Below, piece by piece: positions 41,301 through 49,455 of a stretch of DNA of 64,000 nt; positions within the stretch are counted from its first letter, which is position 1, and each line of letters starts with the position of its first letter. Made by a program: the position numbers and the translations under genes. The stretch spans positions 62,001 through 126,000 of the forward strand of contig OZ244147.1 of NCBI GenBank assembly GCA_965216105.1, given 5' to 3'. Origin of the DNA: JAALLB01 sp017643495 (GTDB lineage: Bacteria; Pseudomonadota; Alphaproteobacteria; Rhizobiales; Rhizobiaceae). Below the pieces are notes generated by a model. The model saw only the letters and a program-made list of their open reading frames with translations. It did not search any database and was not told the DNA's origin.

Positions 41301-41856
41301 GTCGGGCATGCCAGAACCGTCGGCAGACAACCGGTTTGCCTTGCAACGCGGCAATATTACCCATCGGCTACTGGAGACCCTTCCGGAGCTGGCACCTGAA
41401 CTTCGCCGCGAAAGAGCAGCCAGTTATGTACGAAATGCAGCAAGTGACTGGCAAGAAGAGCAAATCATGTCTGTTCTGGAGGATGTGTTCGGAATTCTTG
41501 AAAACCCGGATTACAAAACGCTTTTTGACGGCCAGGGGATTGCCGAAGTATCGGTGGGCGGGTGGGTGGAAACCGGCCTGGGCAAGTTACAGGTTTCCGG
41601 ACAGATAGACCGGTTGTCTGTTTCCGAACAGCAAGTAACCATACTTGATTACAAGACCAACAGGAACGTACCTCACTCCCACCAGACAGTGCCCTTTGAA
41701 TACCGTGTGCAGCTTGCCCTTTACCGTCAAATGATACGTGAAATTTATCCCGACAAAATAGTGACATGCGCCTTGATGTGGACCCGCACACCCGAAATGA
41801 TGATCCTTCCCGACAATCTGCTTGACGAGACGCTTGAACTGTTCAAGAAGCAGTGA
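38350..41856 (+). CDS. addA: Double-strand-break repair helicase AddA
   Basis: AddA is the UvrD-family 3'-5' helicase with a C-terminal nuclease that processes double-strand ends for RecA. The 1168-aa product has Walker A ANAGSGKT (29-36), motif Ia ILCLTFTKAAAANM, motif II VDEAQDTSPVQW, motif III VVGDEKQSIFSFQGA, motifs V/VI (ILTVHASKGLEAPVVF; RRLLYVGMTRAADKLV), and the nuclease motif ILDYKTNR near residue 1100. The frame is open to 38065 inside addB. The ATG at 38350 is best placed behind GGAGAGG; 38341 and 38362 are alternatives. Confidence 0.94.
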   Translation: MAEEMKIDQQTLDEQFNSSDPANSAWVSANAGSGKTYVLTQRVIRLLLEGVAPDRILCLTFTKAAAANMKNRVFETLSEWTMLPDDKLEDAIRKSTGKKPDATVRKNARKLFAKALDTPGGLKIQTIHGFCEALLHQFPLEANVPGHFETVQDLEQSELLAQATSDVLSGRNGQNDETTSHHEALIPEASDQAIAEGIREIISNRDDFLGWTKPGIDHAIDELYAHFRITKEDTAQTIKQVTMDRLPVSDELLESAYQQAVNSSATTDAKLAERLGTFLHSGDIDSRFDAISEACLTTQGKVRTERSLATKAVKEAVPELAEALTHCGEFLLAEAGHFHAPQLIRNSRHIFELGTAILERYQTMKRQRALVDFDDQIERAANLLNRADIRDWIRYRLDLGVDHVLVDEAQDTSPVQWQIINAITEDFHTGETASRRDRTVFVVGDEKQSIFSFQGAEPREFGRQQRLLRRKVDSVGMPFHAGRLNLSFRSTSDVLKAVDLVFEVDENKKGLSGDNLAPVHSAVREKHPGEVQVWPLYVKPEREQTESWTDPIDRTHDDDPEIQLARRISREVASMVGSPLPGMDRPLEYRDILVLVRSRQPVFINALTRSMKDDGIAVAGSDRLRLAEHVAVEDLIAIGRASILPQDDLSLACVLKSLFFNLPEEALFAFAHDRGRETSLFGRIAQIAADHEHPYRQLADETLQELEEVFSLARTTSVFGFYARLLGEFGGRRKILARLGSEAEDVIEAFLDEALIHARDRDGGLESFLSGLVRTNPEIKREVELNRNEVRILTVHASKGLEAPVVFLVDSCGTAWNERHRPSLLPLPSKKTHAPRIWLPSTSLHTPETRAATILIQTESEGEYRRLLYVGMTRAADKLVVCGYQRRKTVNHPHWHRMVHDALAPTATTVTDDDGNIQAWRWIEKERKQRPLKTEQHKKAANKHPDDVPDWLFRPAKTDPPLPRPLSPSGASVLIEGDTSDGKMSGMPEPSADNRFALQRGNITHRLLETLPELAPELRRERAASYVRNAASDWQEEQIMSVLEDVFGILENPDYKTLFDGQGIAEVSVGGWVETGLGKLQVSGQIDRLSVSEQQVTILDYKTNRNVPHSHQTVPFEYRVQLALYRQMIREIYPDKIVTCALMWTRTPEMMILPDNLLDETLELFKKQ

Positions 41857-41872
41857 TGCACACAACTGCCCC

Positions 41873-41901
41873 TTGACCTTGCCTCCGGGCGTTCATACGT
41901 T
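41873..41901 (+). promoter_or_regulatory. Possible promoter of trxA
   Basis: TTGACC (41873-41878) and TACGTT (41896-41901) are separated by 17 bases in the gap between addA and trxA. The -10 match is only partial. The placement about 60 bases before the trxA start is reasonable. Confidence 0.3.
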
Positions 41902-41964
41902 TGCCCAACCCTGATCGTATTCGTGCGGCACGCTGACCGCATAACCAATATAAGGAGCCTTGTG

Positions 41965-42285
41965 ATGGCCACCCAAAAAGTTGATCAAAGCAATTTCCAG
42001 ACCGAGGTTCTCGGATCGGACCTGCCGGTTGTCGTTGATTTCTGGGCAGAATGGTGCGGGCCTTGCAAGGCCATCGGACCAAGCCTTGAGGAAATTTCTG
42101 ATGAAATGGACGGCAAGGTAAAGATTACCAAGCTCAACCTTGACGAAAATCCTGACCTGGCCGCTACCTATGGTGTGCGTTCAATTCCTACCCTGATCAT
42201 GTTCAAGGGTGGTGAACCAGCTTCCATGGCCGTTGGGGCAAAACCGAAAAACGCCCTGGTTGAATGGATCAACGGCGCGGCCTGA
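41965..42285 (+). CDS. trxA: Thioredoxin
   Basis: This 106-aa thioredoxin reduces protein disulfides in the cytosol with NADPH and thioredoxin reductase. It has the active site WAEWCGPCK (near residues 27-35) and the cis-Pro loop SIPTLIMF. The length is standard. The ATG at 41965 lies behind AAGGAG; the open frame to 41923 is not needed. Its position downstream of addAB and convergent with folC is conserved in Rhizobiales. A bidirectional terminator follows. Confidence 0.97.
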   Translation: MATQKVDQSNFQTEVLGSDLPVVVDFWAEWCGPCKAIGPSLEEISDEMDGKVKITKLNLDENPDLAATYGVRSIPTLIMFKGGEPASMAVGAKPKNALVEWINGAA

Positions 42286-42308
42286 TCCTGCTTTGATCGC
42301 TAAACACA

Positions 42309-42336
42309 AACCCGGCCAGACTGGCCGGGTTTTTTA
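42309..42336. terminator. Bidirectional terminator between trxA and folC
   Basis: AACCCGGCCA-GAC-TGGCCGGGTT is a perfect 10-bp hairpin followed by T residues on the plus strand. On the minus strand it is followed by TTTGTGTTT. It overlaps the folC stop codon and serves both convergent genes. Confidence 0.88.
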
Positions 42337-43644
42337 TTGTGGTGGCGTACCGTTTCTGTCCAGCACCTCACCGACCAGATACAGTGAGCCACAAAAAACA
42401 ATTCGTGACTGTGGAGAAATATCAAGTTCACGGGCAATCAGGCCGATTGCCTCTTCCAGTGTATTGCAGGCCCTTGCTTCAAGTCCGGCTTTTTCTGCAA
42501 TTCCCTTCAACAGTTCAGGCTCTATCCCTGCCTCGCTCATGCTTACAGGCACTGTAAGCACCAATATGTCCAACCCGGAGAACGACATCAGGTAGCCGGT
42601 TGGGTCCTTGGTATTGATCATCCCGCAAACAAGAATTGTCCGGCGACCAGTACCACGATCAAGCCCGGCAAGAAGTGCGGAAATCGCCTCACCTGCGGAT
42701 GGGTTGTGGCCGCCATCAATCCAGATTTCAGTTCCTTCAGGGAGTTTTGATCCAATATTTCCGGACGGAAGTTTTTCAAAGCGCCCGGGCCAACTGACGG
42801 TTTTCATGGCCGTCTGGAACGCCCGGTCCGTGACCGCAATGCCCGCCAATCTTGTCGTGGCAATCGCAAGCGCGGCATTTGCCAGCTGATGTTCGCCAAG
42901 CAGGCGTGGCATGGGCAAATCGAGCAAGCCCTGGTTGTCCTGATACACAAACCCGGTTGCATCCTGATAGAAATCGTAATCCTGCCGGGCAATGAAGACC
43001 GGGCTTTTGTTTCGAGCTGCCACCTGTTCGATCACATCACGCGCACCATCGGCCTGAAGGCCAACTGCAACCGGTACGCCCTGTTTGATGATGCCGGCCT
43101 TCTCGAACGCTATCTTTTCAATCGTGTCTCCGAGATAGGCCTGATGATCCAGGGCAACAGGAGAAATCGCACAAGCAATCGGCCTCGCGATGACATTGGT
43201 TGCATCAAAACGGCCACCAAGGCCAACTTCGACCAATGCAAAATCTGCCGCATGTTCACTGAAAAGAACAAACATCACAGCAGACAGCAATTCGAAAACG
43301 GTGATTGGCTGGTTGTCATTCGCATCAGCAACGCGCTCAATTGCATCGGCCAACAGATCGTCACCAACCAAATCCCCCGCAAGACGATAGCGTTCCCGCC
43401 AGTTAACCAGATGCGGTGAGGTATGGACATGCACAGAGAAACCCTGGGCTTCGAGGATTGCCCTTGCAAAAGCGATGGTTGAGCCCTTGCCGTTTGTTCC
43501 TGCCACATGGATGACCGGTGGCAAGCGGTCCTGGGGGTTGCCGAGCTTTTCCAGCAAGGTAGAAATCCTGTCCAGTGAAAGATCAAAGCCCTTCGGATGG
43601 ATTTCCGAAAGGCGGTCTATCAGGACATCAACACGGTTTTTCAA
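42334..43644 (-). CDS. folC: Folylpolyglutamate synthase/dihydrofolate synthase
   Basis: FolC adds glutamate to dihydropteroate and folates, using ATP. The 436-aa product has the Mur-ligase-type P-loop VAGTNGKGST near residues 47-56, the SPHLVNWRERYR substrate loop, VEVGLGGRFDATN, and a C-terminal ligase domain with WIDGGHNPSAG. The TTG start directly follows the accD stop (TGA then TTG), so translation is coupled to accD. No closer ATG fits the family N-terminus. The accD-folC order is conserved in Rhizobiales. Confidence 0.95.
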   Translation of the reverse strand: MKNRVDVLIDRLSEIHPKGFDLSLDRISTLLEKLGNPQDRLPPVIHVAGTNGKGSTIAFARAILEAQGFSVHVHTSPHLVNWRERYRLAGDLVGDDLLADAIERVADANDNQPITVFELLSAVMFVLFSEHAADFALVEVGLGGRFDATNVIARPIACAISPVALDHQAYLGDTIEKIAFEKAGIIKQGVPVAVGLQADGARDVIEQVAARNKSPVFIARQDYDFYQDATGFVYQDNQGLLDLPMPRLLGEHQLANAALAIATTRLAGIAVTDRAFQTAMKTVSWPGRFEKLPSGNIGSKLPEGTEIWIDGGHNPSAGEAISALLAGLDRGTGRRTILVCGMINTKDPTGYLMSFSGLDILVLTVPVSMSEAGIEPELLKGIAEKAGLEARACNTLEEAIGLIARELDISPQSRIVFCGSLYLVGEVLDRNGTPPQ

Positions 43645-44601
43645 TCAGGATTGCGCCTTCTTGTCGTCAGCCTCGACGATTGCGGCATCCTCAACCACAT
43701 CCTCTGCGGTAACGGCAGGCTCGGCCTTTTCCGGCTCCGGAGCAACATAGGCAGGCATGTTGAGAAGCAGACGAATAACACGGGAAAGAGTCGATTTCAG
43801 TTCAAGACGGCTAACGATCATGTCAACCATGCCGTGTTCGAGCAAGTATTCCGAAGTCTGGAAATCATCTGGCAGCTTTTCGCGGATTGTCCCCTCGATT
43901 ACCCGTCGGCCTGCAAATCCGATCACCGCGCCCGGCTCTGCAATGTGCACATCGCCCAGCATTGCATAGGAAGCGGAAACCCCGCCTGTTGTGGGATTGG
44001 TCAGGACCACAATATAAGGCACCCCGGCATCTTTCATCATCTGCACGGCAACTGTGGTGCGTGGCAATTGCATCAGGGACAGAATGCCTTCCTGCATCCG
44101 GGCACCGCCGGAGGCAGCAAACAGAACAAGTGGGGTCCGGGTTGCTGCAGCCTCTTCCATGGCCTTGATAATCATGTCTCCGGCAGCCATGCCAAGCGAG
44201 CCGCCTATGAAGGCCATCTCGTGACAGACGGCAATCATTTCCAGTTCCTCAACCATGCCCCTTGCGGCAATAACAGAATCCTCGAGGCCGGTTTTCTTCC
44301 GGGCCTCCTTCAACTTGTCCACATAACGGGACTTGTCACGAAACTTGAGCGGATCCTGTGCTACCTGCGGCATCTCGATCAATTGGTACTCACCGTCATC
44401 GAACAATTGCTTCATGCGTTCGGAAGCAGAAATCTTCATGTGATAGCCGGAGCCCGGAATCACGCCCATATTGGCTTCGAGATCCTTGTGGAAGACCATC
44501 TGGCCCGACTCCGGACACTTGATCCAGAGGTTTTCCGGCATTTCCTTGCGATTGAGAAATGACCCGATTTTCGGTCTGACGATGTTGGTGATCCAGTTCA
44601 T
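43645..44601 (-). CDS. accD: Acetyl-CoA carboxylase carboxyltransferase subunit beta
   Basis: AccD, with AccA, transfers the carboxyl group from carboxybiotin to acetyl-CoA to give malonyl-CoA for fatty acid synthesis. The 318-aa product has the carboxyltransferase core (FIGGSLGMAAGDMI, FAASGGARMQEG, LTNPTTGGVSASYAMLGDV, EPGAVIGFAG). The N-terminal zinc ribbon of the E. coli enzyme is degenerate: only one of four cysteines remains (WIKCPESGQ; the second pair reads VIPGSGYHMK), as in other Rhizobiales. The C-terminal tail is acidic. It is coupled to folC downstream and follows trpA. Confidence 0.96.
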   Translation of the reverse strand: MNWITNIVRPKIGSFLNRKEMPENLWIKCPESGQMVFHKDLEANMGVIPGSGYHMKISASERMKQLFDDGEYQLIEMPQVAQDPLKFRDKSRYVDKLKEARKKTGLEDSVIAARGMVEELEMIAVCHEMAFIGGSLGMAAGDMIIKAMEEAAATRTPLVLFAASGGARMQEGILSLMQLPRTTVAVQMMKDAGVPYIVVLTNPTTGGVSASYAMLGDVHIAEPGAVIGFAGRRVIEGTIREKLPDDFQTSEYLLEHGMVDMIVSRLELKSTLSRVIRLLLNMPAYVAPEPEKAEPAVTAEDVVEDAAIVEADDKKAQS

Positions 44602-44676
44602 TGGAAACCTTGACCCTTGTTACAAATATGTCTTGTTTCAGCGCTAACGCGATAATTTGTCCGAAGTTTGCAATAT

Positions 44677-45510
44677 TCAGTGTTTCACGGAGCGCACACC
44701 TTCAGCAAGGCTGCGCACCAGATCATGCACTGCCCCGGCAGTTTCGGTACTTGCCTTGCCGTTGTCGTCCAGTGTTTCTGCTATGGCACTGACCAGGGCC
44801 GAACCGACGACCACGGCATCCGATGCCTGACCAATAGCGGTAGCCTGTTCAGCGGTTCTCACACCAAACCCGACTGCCACAGGCAATTGGGTGCTTTTCT
44901 TAATCAAACCGACAGAAGCCGCAACTTTCTCGGGGTCCGGCGTGGAAGAGCCGGTAATGCCTGTTATCGAAACATAATAAACAAAGCCGGATGAGTTCTG
45001 CAGAACACGCGGCAGCCGTTGAGCATTGGTTGTCGGCGTTGCAAGCCGGATGAAATTGATACCGTTCTCCATGGCTGGCAAACACAGTTCATCATCTGCT
45101 TCCGGCGGAATGTCCACGATGATCAGACCATCCACACCTGCCTGGCTGGCATCAGCAAGAAACCGTTCGTTTCCGTATATGTAAATCGGATTGTAATAGC
45201 CCATCAGGATAACAGGCGTATTGTCATCATCCTTGCGAAAATCGCGCACCAGCTCGAGGGTCTTTGACAGTGTTTGCCCGCCCTTCAGTGCGCGTTGTCC
45301 CGCAAGCTGGATGGATGGACCGTCAGCCATTGGGTCTGAAAACGGCATGCCTATTTCAATCAGGTCGGCCCCGGCTTCCGGCAATCCCCGGAGAATGTCA
45401 AGCGCAGTCGCGTTATCTGGATCGCCCGCCATGATGAAGGTAACCAGGCCTGGCCGACCCTGTTTTCGAAGCGCAGCAAAGCGCCGGTCAATGCGTGTTT
45501 CGATTGTCAT
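44677..45510 (-). CDS. trpA: Tryptophan synthase alpha subunit
   Basis: TrpA cleaves indole-3-glycerol phosphate to indole and glyceraldehyde 3-phosphate, passing indole through a tunnel to TrpB. The 277-aa TIM barrel has the catalytic Glu and Asp in LIEIGMPFSDPMADGP, followed by YYNPIYIYG and VDGLIIVDIPPEAD. The ATG at 45510 is used rather than the open extension to 45573. It lies 13 bases after trpB in the trpF-trpB-trpA order. accD follows 75 bases later. Confidence 0.97.
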   Translation of the reverse strand: MTIETRIDRRFAALRKQGRPGLVTFIMAGDPDNATALDILRGLPEAGADLIEIGMPFSDPMADGPSIQLAGQRALKGGQTLSKTLELVRDFRKDDDNTPVILMGYYNPIYIYGNERFLADASQAGVDGLIIVDIPPEADDELCLPAMENGINFIRLATPTTNAQRLPRVLQNSSGFVYYVSITGITGSSTPDPEKVAASVGLIKKSTQLPVAVGFGVRTAEQATAIGQASDAVVVGSALVSAIAETLDDNGKASTETAGAVHDLVRSLAEGVRSVKH

Positions 45511-45523
45511 GTGAATCTGGCCC

Positions 45524-46744
45524 CTAAAGATCGATACCCAGCGCCTTGCCGACGGTGAAAACATCCTTGTCACCGCGCCCGCACAGGTTCATCACGATGA
45601 TCTGGTCCTTGTCCATTTCAGGAGCCCGCTTTACAATTTCAGCCAGCGCATGGCTTGGTTCCAGAGCGGGAATAATGCCTTCCGTGCGGCAAAGCAACTG
45701 AAATGCCTCAAGTGCTTCATCATCCATGATCGGAACATATTCCACCCGCCCGGTGTCGCGCAGCCAGGAATGTTCCGGACCGATACCCGGATAGTCAAGA
45801 CCGGCCGATATGGAATGGCCTTCCAGTATCTGGCCGTCATCATCCTGCAAAAGGAATGTGCGATTGCCATGCAACACACCCGGTTTGCCGGCTGTCAGCG
45901 AGGCGCAATGTTCTTCCCCGTCGAGCCCGCGCCCGCCTGCCTCGACACCCACAATCACAACATCCTTGTCATCAAGGAAGGGATGGAAAAGGCCGATCGC
46001 ATTTGAACCGCCGCCAACCGAAGCAACCAGCATGTCAGGCAGGCGACCCTCGGCTTCCAGTATCTGCTCACGGCATTCACGCCCTATGACAGCCTGAAAA
46101 TCACGCACAAGCTGCGGATAAGGATGCGGGCCGGCCGCCGTGCCGATCAGGTAATAGGTGTTTTCAACATTGGTCACCCAGTCACGGAGGGCTTCGTTCA
46201 TTGCATCCTTCAGCGTTCCTGCACCCGCCGTTACCGGAACGATTTCAGCGCCCAGCAGCTTCATGCGGAAGACGTTCGGGCTTTGCCGCTCAACATCCGT
46301 CTTGCCCATATAGACAACACAGGGGAAACCGAACTTGGCGGCCACCGTCGCAGAGGCAACACCATGCTGGCCGGCCCCTGTTTCGGCTATGATGCGTGTC
46401 TTTCCCATCTTTTTTGCAAGCAGGATCTGGCCAAGACAATTGTTGATCTTGTGCGAACCGGTATGGTTCAGTTCATCCCGCTTGAAATAGATTTTGGCAC
46501 CACCGAGATGTTTTGTCAGGCTTTCAGCATAGTACAAGGGGGAAGGACGCCCGGTATAATGCTTGTTGAGAGCCTCCAGTTCAGCCTGAAACTGCGGATC
46601 CTTCTTTGCCTCAGCATAGGCTTCATCAAGCTCAAGAATTAGAGGCATCAACGTTTCGGCAACGTAACGACCACCAAAAATGCCGAAGTGGCCGTTCTCA
46701 TCAGGCCCGGTTTTCCAGGAATTGGGTTCGATGGGTTTGCTCAC
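45524..46744 (-). CDS. trpB: Tryptophan synthase beta subunit
   Basis: TrpB condenses indole with serine on pyridoxal phosphate. The 406-aa product has the PLP lysine in RDELNHTGSHKINN, AETGAGQHGVASA with the catalytic Glu, and the phosphate-binding SVGGGSNAIGLF. The start is GTG behind AAGGA, 12 bases after the trpF stop. It forms the alpha2-beta2 complex with TrpA, encoded next. The sequence is full length with no missing key residue. Confidence 0.98.
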   Translation of the reverse strand: MSKPIEPNSWKTGPDENGHFGIFGGRYVAETLMPLILELDEAYAEAKKDPQFQAELEALNKHYTGRPSPLYYAESLTKHLGGAKIYFKRDELNHTGSHKINNCLGQILLAKKMGKTRIIAETGAGQHGVASATVAAKFGFPCVVYMGKTDVERQSPNVFRMKLLGAEIVPVTAGAGTLKDAMNEALRDWVTNVENTYYLIGTAAGPHPYPQLVRDFQAVIGRECREQILEAEGRLPDMLVASVGGGSNAIGLFHPFLDDKDVVIVGVEAGGRGLDGEEHCASLTAGKPGVLHGNRTFLLQDDDGQILEGHSISAGLDYPGIGPEHSWLRDTGRVEYVPIMDDEALEAFQLLCRTEGIIPALEPSHALAEIVKRAPEMDKDQIIVMNLCGRGDKDVFTVGKALGIDL

Positions 46745-46756
46745 GTTCTCATTCCT

Positions 46757-47404
46757 TCATCGTTTTCCGGCAGCTATAAGAAAGTGCCTGATCATTTCCA
46801 CATCCTTCTTCCCCGGGGCGCTTTCAACCCCTGAAGATACATCAATTGCAGTGGCACCGGACTTGGCGATCGCCTCGCGCAGGTTACCTGCATCCAGCCC
46901 GCCGGAAAGCATGTATGGCACATTTTCCGGCAAATGGTCCATGATTTCCCAGTCAAATGCGACACCGTTGCCGCCAGGTATCTGCGATCCCTCGGGCGGC
47001 TTGGCATCAAAAAGAAAGCGGTCAGCAATTCCCAGATACCCGGAGATCCTGTCAAGATCGGCCGCCTCTCGAATTGCCAGCGCTTTCATGACCGGCAGGC
47101 CGTAGCGTTTGCGGACCTGTGCTGCCCTCTGAGGGGACTCGCTGCCGTGAAGCTGCAACATCTCAGGTCGTGCAGCATCCACAATTGCATCAAGCCGTTC
47201 ATCAGAAGCATCAACTGTTACCGCAACCGCTGAAATCCGGCCGGCAGCATGAGCCTTCAATGAGCGGGCCTTGTCCAACGATACATTTCTCGGGCTCTTT
47301 TCAAAAAAGATCAATCCGAAATGGTCTGCGCCGCCATTGATCACTGCATCCAGTGCATGGGATTCGCCGATACCGCAGATCTTGATTTCCAGAGACTTGT
47401 TCAT
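46757..47404 (-). CDS. trpF: Phosphoribosylanthranilate isomerase
   Basis: TrpF performs the Amadori rearrangement of phosphoribosylanthranilate in tryptophan synthesis. The 215-aa TIM barrel has the catalytic Cys in IKICGIGESHAL, the second catalytic residue region VAVTVDASDERL, LQLHGSE and LSGGLDAGN. It is the first gene of the trpF-trpB-trpA cluster. The start ATG is at 47404, with the downstream SDR gene ending upstream at 47456. No attenuator or leader peptide is visible before it. Confidence 0.96.
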   Translation of the reverse strand: MNKSLEIKICGIGESHALDAVINGGADHFGLIFFEKSPRNVSLDKARSLKAHAAGRISAVAVTVDASDERLDAIVDAARPEMLQLHGSESPQRAAQVRKRYGLPVMKALAIREAADLDRISGYLGIADRFLFDAKPPEGSQIPGGNGVAFDWEIMDHLPENVPYMLSGGLDAGNLREAIAKSGATAIDVSSGVESAPGKKDVEMIRHFLIAAGKR

Positions 47405-47455
47405 CCGCGTGCCTTGGCACGGTCACGCCCGAGAGTCCAGTACCCCGCAGACAGG

Positions 47456-48328
47456 TTACCGCCAGGATCCCTCACTCCACATGCGTTCCAACGCCATGCG
47501 GTAATTCGGCCATTGATATACCATTCCAAGCTGCTGTTTCGACTTTTGATTGCTGACCCTCTTGTTTTCACCGTAAAAAGACCGGGCCATTGCCGAAAGG
47601 TCTGCCGTTTCGAATTCCCGCTCTGGTGGAGGTGTTTTGCCCATCAGAAGATGGGCGAATGTCACAACATCCTGAGGCGGTGCCGGTTCGTCATCCGTAA
47701 TGTTGAATATGCCGGCAGCCTGCTTTTGCATGGCAAGTGACACGGCCAACCCGATATCATCCCGGTGGATGCGGTTGAACACCTGTCCGTGTTTTACCAG
47801 ACGTCGCGAACGGCCTTTCTCAATGTTTACAAACCAGTTGCGGCCCGGGCCATAGATGCCTGAAAGCCTGAAAATTGCCAGTGGGGCACCTGTCTGCCGT
47901 GAAAACCTGCTCCACGCTTCTTCGGCAGCGACGCGCTGGACCGACCGCGTGGAAACAGGGCGGGTTGCAGTTTCCTCGTCAACCCATTCCCCGTCATGAT
48001 CACCATAAACGCCGACAGTTGAAAGATAGCCGACCCATTCGAGGTTCGGCACAATATCTGAAAGTTCCGGAAACGCAGACAAAACCGGATCCACCTCTCC
48101 AGGCGCAATCGAAACCAGCAAATGAGTTGCATCGCGCAGGTGTGAAACCAGTTCCCCTGTTTGTTCACCGTCAAAAAGAACGGCTTCCAGACCTTGTTCG
48201 CGTAGCTTGTGCACCTTGTCGGGAGAGCGGCTGGTCCCGCAAATCACCGCAAAGTCACTGTTAACCTGAGCCCTGATTGCCTCAGCAGAAAAACCGTATC
48301 CGAAAATGACCAGCTTGCGACGCTTCAT
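47456..48328 (-). CDS. NAD(P)-dependent epimerase/SDR (YeeZ-like)
   Basis: The 290-aa extended SDR has an N-terminal Rossmann motif VIFGYGFSAEAIRAQ, more like YeeZ proteins than classical GxxGxxG epimerases. WVGYLSTVGVYGDHDGEWVD and FRLSGIYGPGRN follow, typical of this group. The usual Tyr-X3-Lys is not obvious; a Tyr in YGDHDG occupies the region. The function is unknown. Its ATG overlaps the queG stop by 4 bases, so it is coupled to queG and fzlA. This three-gene order recurs in Alphaproteobacteria. Confidence 0.82.
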   Translation of the reverse strand: MKRRKLVIFGYGFSAEAIRAQVNSDFAVICGTSRSPDKVHKLREQGLEAVLFDGEQTGELVSHLRDATHLLVSIAPGEVDPVLSAFPELSDIVPNLEWVGYLSTVGVYGDHDGEWVDEETATRPVSTRSVQRVAAEEAWSRFSRQTGAPLAIFRLSGIYGPGRNWFVNIEKGRSRRLVKHGQVFNRIHRDDIGLAVSLAMQKQAAGIFNITDDEPAPPQDVVTFAHLLMGKTPPPEREFETADLSAMARSFYGENKRVSNQKSKQQLGMVYQWPNYRMALERMWSEGSWR

Positions 48329-49437
48329 TTACTGCATCCTGATTTCCATTCGTCCCGGACACCTGAGTCCGTTTCCGTTTGTAATGCACGGGTTTTCATC
48401 TGGCTGAACTTTTCCGGCGCTTCGAGCCGGGACAATGCCCAGACCGCCGCCCCACGAACCACCGGATCAGCATCCTCAACCAAAACGCGTGCCTGTTCTG
48501 CAAGCCTGGGACTTCCCGAATTGCCAATTGCCACCAGCACATTGCGAACAAAGCGGCTACGCCGGATACGCTTGATGGGCGAACCGGAAAACTTCTTGCG
48601 AAAAGCAGCATCGTCCAACATCGACAGTTCAGCCAGATCGGGTTGCGAAAGATCGTCGCGTGCTGCCAGTTTGGCCTCGCTGGTGCGTTTGGCGTATTTG
48701 TTCCAAGGGCATATGGCAAGGCAATCGTCACAACCATAAATCCTGTTTCCCATCGCCTCGCGGAAAGCGTGCGGAATGGGGCCGTCATGCTCAATCGTCA
48801 GGTACGAGATACAGCGTCGCGCATCAAGCCTGTACGGAGCCGGGAATGCATTGGTCGGGCAAATATCGAGGCAGGCACGGCAACTGCCGCAGTGGTCGGT
48901 TTCAGGTTCATCCTGTGCCAGTTTCGCAGTGGTGAGAATTGCGCCCAGAAAAAGCCAGGAACCGAATTCACGGGATACAAGATTGGAATGCTTGCCCTGC
49001 CAGCCGATACCTGCCTGAACAGACAAGGGCTTTTCCATCAGGGGTGCGGTATCGACAAATACCTTGACCTCTTCACCGGTTTTCGAAGCAAACCATCCTG
49101 CCAGTGTTTTCAGGCGACCCTTGATGACATCATGGTAGTCACGATTTCTGGCATATACCGAGATGGTTGCCTTTTCCGGCTTTTCCAGATTGGCAAGCGG
49201 GTTCTCCAGCGGGCCGTAGTTCAGCCCCAGAAGAATTGCGCTTCTTGCATCCGGCCACATGGCACGCGGGGTTTTCCTGCGCTCCATGGTGCTCGCCAGC
49301 CAGCCCATTGTTCCGTGATGATCTGCGTCAATACTGTCTTCAAGCCTGGCGCCCACAATTTCGGGAAGATCAGCCCCGGTAATCCTGCAAAGTTCAAAGC
49401 CCAGAGAACCCGCCTTTTCCTTGACTGTGCTTTCCAT
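48325..49437 (-). CDS. queG: Epoxyqueuosine reductase QueG
   Basis: QueG reduces epoxyqueuosine to queuosine at the wobble position of GUN-decoding tRNAs, using cobalamin and two 4Fe-4S clusters. The 370-aa product has the ferredoxin motifs HCGSCRACLDICPTNAF and GCDDCLAICPWNKYA, ARNRDYHDVIKGRL, and C-terminal HEAT-like repeats (NPAIRG-type DPVVRGAAVWALSRL). The ATG at 49437 is preferred over a TTG at 49452. It follows fzlA with a short gap and overlaps the SDR gene. No other queuosine genes are in the window. Confidence 0.95.
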   Translation of the reverse strand: MESTVKEKAGSLGFELCRITGADLPEIVGARLEDSIDADHHGTMGWLASTMERRKTPRAMWPDARSAILLGLNYGPLENPLANLEKPEKATISVYARNRDYHDVIKGRLKTLAGWFASKTGEEVKVFVDTAPLMEKPLSVQAGIGWQGKHSNLVSREFGSWLFLGAILTTAKLAQDEPETDHCGSCRACLDICPTNAFPAPYRLDARRCISYLTIEHDGPIPHAFREAMGNRIYGCDDCLAICPWNKYAKRTSEAKLAARDDLSQPDLAELSMLDDAAFRKKFSGSPIKRIRRSRFVRNVLVAIGNSGSPRLAEQARVLVEDADPVVRGAAVWALSRLEAPEKFSQMKTRALQTETDSGVRDEWKSGCSK

Positions 49438-49455
49438 CTGCCCAACCGCCAATGA

